From an uncultured Clostridia bacterium (GTDB lineage: Bacteria; Bacillota; Clostridia; Oscillospirales; Oscillospiraceae): a stretch of DNA of 12,613 nucleotides. Both the position numbers and the translations under genes were made by a program. Below the pieces are notes generated by a model, which saw only the letters and a list, made by a program, of their open reading frames with translations, was not told the origin of the DNA and searched no databases. Below, piece by piece: positions 1 to 7,396 of the stretch (position 1 is the first letter of the stretch; the number at the start of each line of letters is the position of its first letter). Location of the stretch: contig CAMEIK010000015.1 in NCBI GenBank assembly GCA_945918315.1, forward strand, positions 1-12,613, read 5' to 3'.

Positions 1-10
1 ATTGGGGAGA

Positions 11-1048
11 TTACTTGTACATCTCGGGCTTTTCCATGGTCTCCACTTTCAGGAACTGAGAGGTACCACGGGAAGCGTTCAGGGCGTCACCGGCGACGCA
101 GGCCACATAGCCGTCCCAGGCGGAGGGGCCGGTGAGCTTGCCGGCGTGGACGCTCTCCACCCACTTGCACAGCTCAATGTCGTAGGCCTCGATGAAGCGC
201 TCCTTCCAGTCGGTCATGATGGGCATGCTCTCGGCGGGATTCAGGCTGTCCCAGCCGGCGGGACGGGAGCGGCGGACAACGGCATAGGGGTCGGGCAGCT
301 TCACGGTGCCGTTCTCGCAGACCACCTCGCACTGGATGTCGTAGCCGTAACCGTCGGCAACCTGGACCTCCACATCGATGAAGCAGCCCTTCTTGGTCCG
401 CATCAGCATGACCTGGGGGTTATCGTAGCCCTTGTTGGAGTTGGCGCTCTGACGGACCTTGACACACTGCACATCTTCATACTCGTCGCCCAGCAGCCAG
501 CGGCAGATGTCCAGCTCGTGGATGGCCACGTTGGTGACGCCGTTCTCGGTCTTGAAGCCGGGGCCCTGGCTCACGTTCCGGTGGCAGGCCTTGATGACCA
601 GAGGCGCGCCGATCTCGCCGGACTCAATGATCCGCTTCATTTCGGCATAGCCCCGGTCATAGCGGCGCATGAAGCCCACCTGCACCAGCCGGCGGCCGAT
701 CTCCAGCTCCCGGTTGATGATTTCCTCGCAGTCCTTGCCGTTCAGGCTCAGGGGCTTCTCGCAGAAGCACCACTTTTCCTCGGCCAGAGTCTTCATCACA
801 TAGTCGTGATGGGTGGGGTCGATGGAGGTGATGACCACGGCCTCCACCTCGGGGTCCTTGATCATACCGTCGCAGTCGTTGCCGAAGGAACGGATGCCGT
901 ACTTCTCGGCAACGGCATCGGCAGCAGCGGCCACATAGTCGGAAACCGCCACCACGGTAGCGCCGGGAACGGTGTCCATGATCCGGCGGCAGTGATCCTT
1001 ACCGATGGCACCGCAGCCGATAATACCGATTTTCAGAATCTTCTCCAT
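11..1048 (-). CDS. iolG: IolG-type inositol 2-dehydrogenase (Gfo/Idh/MocA family)
   Basis: The 345-residue product should oxidise myo-inositol (or an isomer) to scyllo-inosose with NAD+ in the cytoplasm, the first step of inositol breakdown. Seen: an N-terminal Rossmann glycine motif (GCGAIG, residues 11-16), the family's EKP motif (97-99, catalytic Lys98) and a central HELD motif with His177 and Asp180. Length is normal for IolG. The start has a GGGGGAG ribosome-binding site 9 nt upstream. It is the last gene visible in the operon, 18 bp after iolD, and stops 10 bp from the window edge, so more operon genes may follow. Four residues before His177 is Asn173; in Bacillus IolG, as I recall it, this position is an active-site Asp, so isomer preference (myo-, scyllo-, chiro-) is open. 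Family members are hard to separate by sequence alone; the iolEBD neighbours support the call. Confidence 0.85.
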   Translation of the reverse strand: MEKILKIGIIGCGAIGKDHCRRIMDTVPGATVVAVSDYVAAAADAVAEKYGIRSFGNDCDGMIKDPEVEAVVITSIDPTHHDYVMKTLAEEKWCFCEKPLSLNGKDCEEIINRELEIGRRLVQVGFMRRYDRGYAEMKRIIESGEIGAPLVIKACHRNVSQGPGFKTENGVTNVAIHELDICRWLLGDEYEDVQCVKVRQSANSNKGYDNPQVMLMRTKKGCFIDVEVQVADGYGYDIQCEVVCENGTVKLPDPYAVVRRSRPAGWDSLNPAESMPIMTDWKERFIEAYDIELCKWVESVHAGKLTGPSAWDGYVACVAGDALNASRGTSQFLKVETMEKPEMYK

Positions 1049-1066
1049 AGCGAATTACTCCCCCAA

Positions 1067-3001
1067 TTAATATTTTCTGGCATCCTTTTCATGGGCCAGA
1101 TGATTTTCGTATGCCTTCAGGTTCTCCGGATTCTCGGAAACCTCGGTATCGCCCACACGCCACCAGGCGCCATAGCCGTCGGTCATGGTCTTGGGCAGCA
1201 CCTTGATGTCAATGAGCACCGGGCAGTCCTTCACGGTCTTGGCATCCGCAACGGCGGCCTTCAGCTCGCCCATGGTCCGGACGGAGTAGGACTTGCAGCC
1301 GTAAGCCTCTGCCACCTTGGCGTAGTCAATGTCCAGGAACTTGCCGGAGAGGGCACCGTCGGTGCCCCGGGCCCGAAGCTCGGTGCACAGGGTAGCGTTG
1401 CCGTGGCCTACCTGCAGGTTGTTGATGCAGCCGAAGCTGGCATTGTCAAAGAGGCACACGATGATCTTCTTGTGCTCCTGGACGGCGGTAATCAGTTCGC
1501 CGTGGAGCATATTGAAGCTGCCGTCGCCGCAGAAGGAGTAGACCTCATGGTCATCGCCGATGGCCAGCTTGACGCCCAGGGCGCCGGCGATCTCGTAGCC
1601 CATGGTGGAGTAGCCGTACTCCATATTGTAGCTGTCAATGCCCGTGGGCCGGAACATCCGCTGCATGTCGCCGGGCAGACTGCCGGCAGCGCCGATGGCC
1701 ACATCACCCGGCTCCATCATGGCGTTGATGGCGCCCAGAGCGGTGGTCTGGCACAGCTCGGCGTTCAGGTCGTGGGCAAAGCGCCGGGCGGAGCCGTAGT
1801 TGGCGTCATTGATGATGGGCCGCCACTCGTCGGTATCTTCAAACTCCACGCCGTCCAGCCGCACCAGCTCCGCCGCCCACTTCTGGCGGGCAGCTTCAAT
1901 TTCGCCGTTATAGGCGGTCTTGTAGCCCTCCAGCAGCTTCAGCAGCCGGGGCAGAGCGTCCTTGGCGTCGGCCACCACGGGGATGGCATCCAACTTCAGG
2001 GCCTGGAACTCGGAAACATTGATGTTGACGAATTTGGCATCGTGCCGGAACAGCCACTTGGAAGCGGTGGTGAAGTCGGTGTAGCGGGTGCCGACACCGA
2101 TGATCAGATCCGCGTCCACGGCAATCTCATTGGCAGCGGAGCAGCCGGTGACACCCAGACCGCCCAGGTTCAGCCGGTGGGTCCACTCTATGGCGCTCTT
2201 GCCCGCCTGGGTCTCGCCGAAGGGGATGCCGGTCTTCTCGGCAAATTCCCGGAACTCGGCATGGGCCTCGGAGTAGCGCACGCCGCCGCCGCAGACCAGC
2301 ATGGGCTTTTTCGCGGCACGGATAGCGGCAGCCGCTTCCTCCAGGGCAGCCTGGGTAGCGGGACGGCGCTCCAGCCGCCACACCCGTTTTGCCAGGAAGG
2401 ACACGGGGTAGTCATAGGCCTCGCCTTCCACGTCCTGGGGCATTGCCAGACACACCGCGCCGGTGTTGGCGGGATCAGTAAGGGTGCGGAACGCATTAAT
2501 GCAGGCACTCATGAGCTGCTCGGGCCGGACGATCCGGTCCCAGTAGCGGCACACTGCCTTAAAAGCATCGTTGGTGGTGGTAGCCATGGAGTTCACATGC
2601 TCCACCTGCTGCAGCACCGGGTCGGGCTGGCGGCAGGCGTAGGTGTCGCCGGGCAGCACCAGCAGGGGGATGTTGTTGGAGGTGGCGGTGCCGCAGGCGG
2701 TGACCATATTGGCGGCGCCGGGGCCGATGGAGGATGTGGCGACGCAGATCTGCTTGCGCTTCATCTGCTTGGCAAAGGCAACGGCTGCCTGGGCCATGCC
2801 CTGCTCATTCTTGCCCTGATAGACCTCCAGCCGGTGGGCCTCCTGGATCAGAGCCTGTCCCAGGCCCACAACATTGCCGTGGCCGGGGATGATGAAAACG
2901 CCCCGGACGAAGGGGGTCTGGACCCCATCGACCTCAATGTACTGATTTTCCAGGAAACGCACCAGGGCCTGGGCCATGGTCAGGCGGACAGTCTCAATCA
3001 T
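1067..3001 (-). CDS. iolD: 3D-(3,5/4)-trihydroxycyclohexane-1,2-dione hydrolase IolD
   Basis: A thiamine-diphosphate enzyme of 644 residues that hydrolytically opens the ring of the diketo intermediate to give 5-deoxy-D-glucuronate, the third step of inositol catabolism. Seen: the three-domain layout of the acetolactate-synthase family, with the cofactor-activating glutamate at Glu66 in the KNEQGMA context, a central domain (about 210-360), and the C-terminal ThDP/Mg motif beginning GDGSF at 492-496 and reaching Asn520. Length matches IolD. The ATG at 3001 overlaps the iolB stop by 4 bp (ATGA), indicating translational coupling. It sits between iolB and iolG. A generic acetolactate synthase is unlikely given the length, the N-terminal extension and the iol neighbours. 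Confidence 0.95.
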   Translation of the reverse strand: MIETVRLTMAQALVRFLENQYIEVDGVQTPFVRGVFIIPGHGNVVGLGQALIQEAHRLEVYQGKNEQGMAQAAVAFAKQMKRKQICVATSSIGPGAANMVTACGTATSNNIPLLVLPGDTYACRQPDPVLQQVEHVNSMATTTNDAFKAVCRYWDRIVRPEQLMSACINAFRTLTDPANTGAVCLAMPQDVEGEAYDYPVSFLAKRVWRLERRPATQAALEEAAAAIRAAKKPMLVCGGGVRYSEAHAEFREFAEKTGIPFGETQAGKSAIEWTHRLNLGGLGVTGCSAANEIAVDADLIIGVGTRYTDFTTASKWLFRHDAKFVNINVSEFQALKLDAIPVVADAKDALPRLLKLLEGYKTAYNGEIEAARQKWAAELVRLDGVEFEDTDEWRPIINDANYGSARRFAHDLNAELCQTTALGAINAMMEPGDVAIGAAGSLPGDMQRMFRPTGIDSYNMEYGYSTMGYEIAGALGVKLAIGDDHEVYSFCGDGSFNMLHGELITAVQEHKKIIVCLFDNASFGCINNLQVGHGNATLCTELRARGTDGALSGKFLDIDYAKVAEAYGCKSYSVRTMGELKAAVADAKTVKDCPVLIDIKVLPKTMTDGYGAWWRVGDTEVSENPENLKAYENHLAHEKDARKY

Positions 3002-3816
3002 TTCGTTTCTTCCCCTTCCATTTTGAAAATATGCTCGTTGGCATCGGGCTTCCAGAGCCAGGCGTGCTCCTCGTCATCGATACGGGTCTTCTTCCAGGGG
3101 TCCCCCTCCAGATGCCGGATGCCCCAGGCGTAGCACATGGCATAGCCGGGAGCGGCGGTCTGGGAGTGGAAGCCGCTGGTGATCACCGAAAGACCGTTGT
3201 GCCCGGTCTTGTAGATCTCACCGTTGGCAAAGCCCGCGCCGAAGCCCTGGGGATGGTCAAAGCGGTAGAAGTAGACCTCCGGCTGGGGATGGTGATGGGG
3301 CGGGTAGGAGGACCACTTACCGGGGAAGTTCAGCACCTCGCCCAGCACCATATTGGAGTAGGGGGCGTTGTCGTAGTCGAAGAAGGTTTTGATCTCCCGG
3401 CGCATGCAGCCCATGAGCTCGCCGTTGGCACCGGCGTGCTGGGTCTGAACGGTCTCGGGGGTGTACAGCACCGGGGCGTAGTCCCGGTCATTGACCGTCT
3501 TCTGAATGTACAGCTCGCTGTGGCTGTGGGCTGTCAGGGTGATGGCCGTCTTTCTGGGCGCCAGCAGGCAGTAGGCTTCGTAGCGGAAGCAGTCCGGGCG
3601 GGCGCCGCGAACCGTCTGTCCGTTCCAGTCAAAGGTCACATCGCCGGCAAACAGCAGGACCGCGGTTTCCTTCTGCGTTTCTTCGATGTGATAGGTGTCT
3701 CCCGCTTCCATAACCAGCAGACCCACATCCATCAGGGTGCCCATATCGTCCTTGTCCGCGTCAATGTACGGATTGTAGCCCTGTACCAGGGAAGCGTTTC
3801 TGTCAAGATATGTCAC
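2998..3816 (-). CDS. iolB: 5-deoxy-glucuronate isomerase IolB
   Basis: A cupin-fold isomerase of 272 residues that converts 5-deoxy-D-glucuronate to 5-dehydro-2-deoxy-D-gluconate (DKG). Seen: the IolB metal-binding cluster PPHHHPQPE (172-180; His174-176 and Glu180), followed by the YFYRF strand, and His217 as a further likely ligand. Length is normal. The start is a GTG (complement of 3814-3816) with an AAGGGGGA ribosome-binding site just upstream; no ATG fits better. It begins 17 bp after iolE and overlaps iolD by 4 bp. Its product is the branch point here: the usual next enzyme, kinase IolC, is not in the window, and DKG may instead go to the transketolase encoded upstream. Confidence 0.95.
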   Translation of the reverse strand: MTYLDRNASLVQGYNPYIDADKDDMGTLMDVGLLVMEAGDTYHIEETQKETAVLLFAGDVTFDWNGQTVRGARPDCFRYEAYCLLAPRKTAITLTAHSHSELYIQKTVNDRDYAPVLYTPETVQTQHAGANGELMGCMRREIKTFFDYDNAPYSNMVLGEVLNFPGKWSSYPPHHHPQPEVYFYRFDHPQGFGAGFANGEIYKTGHNGLSVITSGFHSQTAAPGYAMCYAWGIRHLEGDPWKKTRIDDEEHAWLWKPDANEHIFKMEGEETK

Positions 3817-3833
3817 CGTGCGTCCCCCTTTTC

Positions 3834-4736
3834 TTACAGACCCGTATGGGCGCGGATGTAGGCCCGGGCCTTCTGGGCGTACTCCAGAGGATCGGCCTTG
3901 GCAGGATCCTGCTCGGCCTCCACCAGCAGCCAGCCCTCATAGCCGGCCTTGGAAAGGACCTCAAACACGGAGTCAAAATCCACGCCGCCGTCGCCGGGGA
4001 CGGTGAAGGCGCCGTTGCGGACAGACTGCAGGAAGCTCCAGTGATTCTTCCGGGCTTCCTCCACCACCGGCAGGCGCATATCCTTCAGGTGGACATGGCC
4101 GATCCGGTCGGTATACTTTTTCAGCATGGCAAGGGGATCCTCACCGGCAAAGGTGAAGTGGCCGGTGTCGTAGCACAGGAACACGTACCGGGGATCGGTG
4201 TTCGCCATCATCCGGTCGGTTTCTTCGGCTGTCTGCACCACGGTGCCCATATGATGGTGGAAGCAGAGCTTGAAGCCCCGGTCGGCGGCCACTTTGCCCA
4301 GCTTGTTCAGGCCCTCGCAGAAGATATCCCACTGCTCGTCATTCATCACGGGCTTGTGGTTTCCGGTAAGGATGGGAGTATCCACCTGGCCCTGGATGGA
4401 CCAGCTCTGCTCACTGACATTGATCCGGTCCGCGCCCACGGCAGCCAGGAAATCCAGGTTCGCGATAAAGTCGGCTTCCACTTCCTCATAGGGCTTCGTC
4501 AGCAGGAAGGAGGAGAACCAGCGGCTGGCAATCCGCATACCCCGCAGGTCCAGCTGATGCTTCAGTTCGGCAGGGTCCGTGGGGTACTTGTTGCCGATCT
4601 CGCAGCCGGTGAACCCTGCCAGGGCCATCTCACTGACGGTCTGGCGGAAGGTGTTTTCCGCGCCCAGCTCGGGCATATCATCGTTGCACCAGCCGATGGG
4701 GGCGATGCCAAGCTTTACCTTGTTGGCGTCAAACAT
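3834..4736 (-). CDS. iolE: myo-inosose-2 dehydratase IolE
   Basis: A xylose-isomerase-like TIM-barrel enzyme of 300 residues that dehydrates scyllo-inosose (2-keto-myo-inositol) to the 1,2-dione intermediate, using a divalent metal. Seen: the IolE N-terminal signature APIGWCNDD (12-20), HHHMGT at 160-165, YDTGH at 189-193, HVHLKD at 214-219 and VPGDG near 246-250. These supply the usual barrel metal and substrate ligands. The ATG has an AGGAGA ribosome-binding site 7 nt upstream. It starts 14 bp after the malic enzyme stop, so the malic enzyme is transcriptionally tied to the inositol genes. Family length and motifs leave little doubt. Confidence 0.94.
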   Translation of the reverse strand: MFDANKVKLGIAPIGWCNDDMPELGAENTFRQTVSEMALAGFTGCEIGNKYPTDPAELKHQLDLRGMRIASRWFSSFLLTKPYEEVEADFIANLDFLAAVGADRINVSEQSWSIQGQVDTPILTGNHKPVMNDEQWDIFCEGLNKLGKVAADRGFKLCFHHHMGTVVQTAEETDRMMANTDPRYVFLCYDTGHFTFAGEDPLAMLKKYTDRIGHVHLKDMRLPVVEEARKNHWSFLQSVRNGAFTVPGDGGVDFDSVFEVLSKAGYEGWLLVEAEQDPAKADPLEYAQKARAYIRAHTGL

Positions 4737-4750
4737 ACCATATTCTCCTT

Positions 4751-5923
4751 TCAGATCCGGGCAACACCGGTATCCCGGGCAGCCTGGGCAACCGCCTTGG
4801 CAACGGCAGGGCCCACACGCTTGTCAAATGCCTTGGGAATAATGTAATCGGCGGACAGCTCATCGTCGGAAATCAGGTCGGCCAGGGCCCTGGCGGCGGC
4901 CATCTTCATTTCCTCGTTGATGTCGGAGGCCCGCACATCGAAGGCGCCCCGGAAGATGCCGGGGAAGGCCAGCACGTTATTGATCTGGTTGGGGTAGTCG
5001 CTGCGGCCGGTGGAGACAACCGCCGCGCCGCCAGCCTTTGCGTCCTCGGGGAAGATCTCGGGGGTGGGGTTGGCACAGGCAAAGACGATGGCGTCCTTGT
5101 TCATGGTCTTCACCATCTCGGTGGTCAGGGTGCCGGGGGCAGAGACGCCGATGAACACATCCGCACCCTTGATGACGTCGGCCAGCTTGCCCTTTTCCAT
5201 ACCCCGGTTGGTGACCTGGGCCATTTCCTCCTTGATCCAGTTCAGGCCATCCCGGCCTTCATAGATGGCGCCCTTCCGGTCGGTCATGACAATATTCCGG
5301 AAACCGGCGGAGATCAGGAGCTTGGTAATGGAGATGGCAGCGGCGCCGGCGCCGGAGGTGACCACCTTCACATCCTCTTTCTTCTTTCCGACGACCTTCA
5401 AAGCGTTGGTCAGGCCCGCCAGGGTGATGACGGCGGTGCCGTGCTGGTCGTCGTGGAAGATAGGAATGTCGCACTTTTCCTTCAGCTTCCGCTCGATCTC
5501 AAAGCACCGGGGGGCGGAAATGTCCTCCAGGTTGATGCCGCCGAAGGAGCCGGAAATCAGGTAGACGGCGTTGACAAACTCGTCCACATCCTTGGTCTTG
5601 ACGCACAGAGGGAAGGCGTCCACATCGCCGAAGGACTTGAACAGCACGCACTTGCCCTCCATAACGGGCATACCGGCCTCGGGGCCAATGTCGCCCAGAC
5701 CCAGGACGGCGGTGCCGTCGGTAATGACGGCGCACAGGTTGTGGCGGCGGGTCAGCTCATAGGACTTGTTGATATCCTTCTGGATCTCCAGGCAGGGCTG
5801 GGCAACACCGGGGGTATAGGCCAGGGACAGGTCGTCCTTGGTGGCCACAGGCACGGTGGCCTTCACTTCAATTTTGCCCTTCCACTCGCCGTGGAGCCGC
5901 AGGGATTCCTTTGCGTAATCCAT
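4751..5923 (-). CDS. malic enzyme (oxaloacetate-decarboxylating malate dehydrogenase)
   Basis: A short bacterial-type malic enzyme of 390 residues, converting L-malate plus NAD(P)+ to pyruvate, CO2 and NAD(P)H. Seen: AYTPGVA with catalytic Tyr36, EGK with Lys91, the metal ligands in NLEDI (Glu132, Asp133) and HDDQHGTA (Asp158, Asp159), and the cofactor-binding GAGAAA at 191-196. I chose the ATG at 5923 because GGGAGGA lies 7 nt upstream and the family typically begins MDYAKESL; an upstream in-frame ATG at 5950 would add 9 residues and lacks a comparable site. NAD versus NADP preference cannot be read with confidence. Malic enzyme is not part of any inositol pathway I know. Its place between the larA-type gene and iolE suggests that malate is an intermediate here. 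Confidence 0.93.
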   Translation of the reverse strand: MDYAKESLRLHGEWKGKIEVKATVPVATKDDLSLAYTPGVAQPCLEIQKDINKSYELTRRHNLCAVITDGTAVLGLGDIGPEAGMPVMEGKCVLFKSFGDVDAFPLCVKTKDVDEFVNAVYLISGSFGGINLEDISAPRCFEIERKLKEKCDIPIFHDDQHGTAVITLAGLTNALKVVGKKKEDVKVVTSGAGAAAISITKLLISAGFRNIVMTDRKGAIYEGRDGLNWIKEEMAQVTNRGMEKGKLADVIKGADVFIGVSAPGTLTTEMVKTMNKDAIVFACANPTPEIFPEDAKAGGAAVVSTGRSDYPNQINNVLAFPGIFRGAFDVRASDINEEMKMAAARALADLISDDELSADYIIPKAFDKRVGPAVAKAVAQAARDTGVARI

Positions 5924-5930
5924 TGGTAAT

Positions 5931-5937
5931 TCCTCCC
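5931..5937 (-). promoter_or_regulatory. ribosome-binding site fixing the malic enzyme start
   Basis: The minus strand reads GGGAGGA here, 7 nt before the ATG at 5923-5921. Its strength and spacing decide in favour of this start over the in-frame ATG at 5950. Confidence 0.75.
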
Positions 5938-6006
5938 AATATGTATTCAATCAGGTTAACAATGCGAAAAATTGGAATTTGGCAGGGAACCCGGTGTCGG
6001 TCTACT

Positions 6007-6082
6007 TCGTAGGGGACGGGTTTCCCGTCCCCCGGAATTCGCAGACGCGTATGGGGTGGGACGGGAAACCCGTCCCCTACGA
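6007..6082. repeat. BIME/REP-like paired hairpin repeat in the operon's only large gap
   Basis: Two arms, 6007-6031 and 6058-6082, are perfect 25-bp reverse complements separated by 26 bp. Each arm is itself a hairpin: GGGACGGG, a 3-base loop (TTT or AAA), then CCCGTCCC. The element can therefore fold as two short hairpins or one long cruciform/stem-loop. There is no T-run after either stem, so it is not a standard intrinsic terminator. It looks like a dispersed REP/BIME-type repeat. In transcribed form it could slow 3' exonucleases and set different mRNA levels for the upstream genes (GAPDH to LarA) and the downstream ones (malic enzyme to IolG). The rest of the 219-bp gap (5924-6142) shows no gene and no convincing promoter. 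Confidence 0.85.
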
Positions 6083-6142
6083 TGCTGTTTTGGTTGGTGC
6101 GTCAAATTCCTGTTTTTCTGTTTGCTGTATCAAATCAATCGC

Positions 6143-7393
6143 TCAGCCCACAATCCGGGGCAGGGTGGAGCCGCCGTAGGGCATGGCAAGAACCGTGGCG
6201 TCGGGGCCCAGCTTTTGGAAGGCCGCGTCCAGGGCCGCCTGGGCGGAGGGCTGGGGGGTCAGGAAAATGGAACGGACAAAGTCCGGCTCCATGTCCGACA
6301 CCAGCCACACGTCTGCCTTTTGCAGCGTCATGGCAATGGCCGCCGCCTTGTGGCCGCCCAGCTGGAAGTCCCGGCCGATGCGCTCGATCATAGACGCGGG
6401 AGAGGGGGATTTTGTCATCCACTCCTCGAAGGTATGCTCACCCATGCCCTCCTTGCAGGAGCCGATCAGGATGATAATGCCGCCCTGATTCACCGCGTGG
6501 CGGGCATTGTCCAGAGCTTTCTGGGTCTGGTACAGGTTCAGATCCTTGGGAGCGCCGCCCTGGCTCACCAGCACGATGTCCGCCCCCTGGGGAAGCTTCT
6601 TTAAGTAGAGGGTATCGAGAAACGCGCAGCCTGCCCGGTGGGCTTTCACCGGGTCGCCGGCCACCGCCTTCAGAATTTCCTTGTGCTCGCTGAGGACCAC
6701 ATTGACAATGAAGTCGATGCCGCAGATGGCCCCCGCTTCCTCAATGTCCATCCGCAGGGGGTTCGTTTCCAGGGCGCCGGCACAGGCCTCGGGCCGCACC
6801 ATCATGGAGTGGTTGCTCTGGATTGCGTCCCGGGTGGACACGCCGGGCATAATGGCCTTGGCGCCGCCGGAGTACCCGGCAAAATAGTGGTACTCGATAT
6901 TGCCCAGGCAGATCCGCCGGTCCGCTTCCGCCACCACCCGGGTAATATCCACGGGCGTGCCTGCCTTGGTGACGCCCATATGGACGCAGTCCGCGGGTTC
7001 ACAGTCCACGCAGGCAATTTCGGAGAAGGCCCGCTCCCCTGCCAGGCGCCGCCGTTCCTCATCGGTATGATGGCGGTGACTGCCCAGAGCAAAGACCAGG
7101 GTGATGTCCTCCCGGCGCGCCCCCGCGGCGTACAGCTCGTCCAGCAGCGCGGGCATGACCTTGTAGGTGGGCATTGGCCGGGTGATGTCGCTGGTGACGA
7201 TGGCGATTTTTTCACCGGGCTTTACAATCTCCCCCAGCCGGGGGCTGCCGATGGGCTCGGCCAGAGCCCGGCGGACCTCCGCCTCTCCGGTCAGGCCCGT
7301 GGGAACCTCATTGGCGTGAAGCTCGCCCATTAAGTTTTTCTCAGGAACCTCCACCTCCTGGGTGGAGGTTCCGAAGCCGAAGCGCAATCGCAT
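6143..7393 (-). CDS. LarA-family nickel-dependent 2-hydroxyacid racemase, possible malate racemase
   Basis: A 416-residue LarA homologue. The family racemises or epimerises 2-hydroxyacids by hydride transfer through a nickel-pincer nucleotide; lactate is the founding substrate, and malate racemases are known within the superfamily. Seen: TSDITRP (Asp69, Arg72), GSHRHH (His106), EYHYFAGYSGGAKAIMPG with His169 and the cofactor-anchoring Lys179, the likely nickel ligand in SNH (His195), and GGAPKDLNLYQTQKAL (Lys283) lining the substrate site. The active site appears complete and length is normal. The cofactor makers LarB, LarC and LarE are not in the window and must be encoded elsewhere. It starts 3 bp after the transketolase C gene. 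Lactate racemase cannot be excluded by eye; malate is inferred from the neighbouring malic enzyme. Confidence 0.88.
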   Translation of the reverse strand: MRLRFGFGTSTQEVEVPEKNLMGELHANEVPTGLTGEAEVRRALAEPIGSPRLGEIVKPGEKIAIVTSDITRPMPTYKVMPALLDELYAAGARREDITLVFALGSHRHHTDEERRRLAGERAFSEIACVDCEPADCVHMGVTKAGTPVDITRVVAEADRRICLGNIEYHYFAGYSGGAKAIMPGVSTRDAIQSNHSMMVRPEACAGALETNPLRMDIEEAGAICGIDFIVNVVLSEHKEILKAVAGDPVKAHRAGCAFLDTLYLKKLPQGADIVLVSQGGAPKDLNLYQTQKALDNARHAVNQGGIIILIGSCKEGMGEHTFEEWMTKSPSPASMIERIGRDFQLGGHKAAAIAMTLQKADVWLVSDMEPDFVRSIFLTPQPSAQAALDAAFQKLGPDATVLAMPYGGSTLPRIVG

Positions 7394-7396
7394 GGC

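Noticed and set aside
2..3133. A 1043-residue plus-strand open frame across iolG and iolD
   Set aside because: Antisense shadow of iolG and iolD with no recognisable domain; the same holds for the plus-strand frames over iolB, iolE and malic enzyme.
5924..5950. Upstream ATG at 5950 adding nine residues to malic enzyme
   Set aside because: The GGGAGGA site lies between it and the ATG at 5923, and the family start MDYAKESL matches the inner ATG.
6007..6082. Intrinsic terminator after the larA-type gene
   Set aside because: The stems are strong but no T-run follows on the minus strand, and the symmetrical nested structure fits a dispersed hairpin repeat better.
5924..6142. Internal promoter for malic enzyme and the iol genes
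   Set aside because: I looked on the minus strand for paired -35/-10 boxes and found only poor matches.
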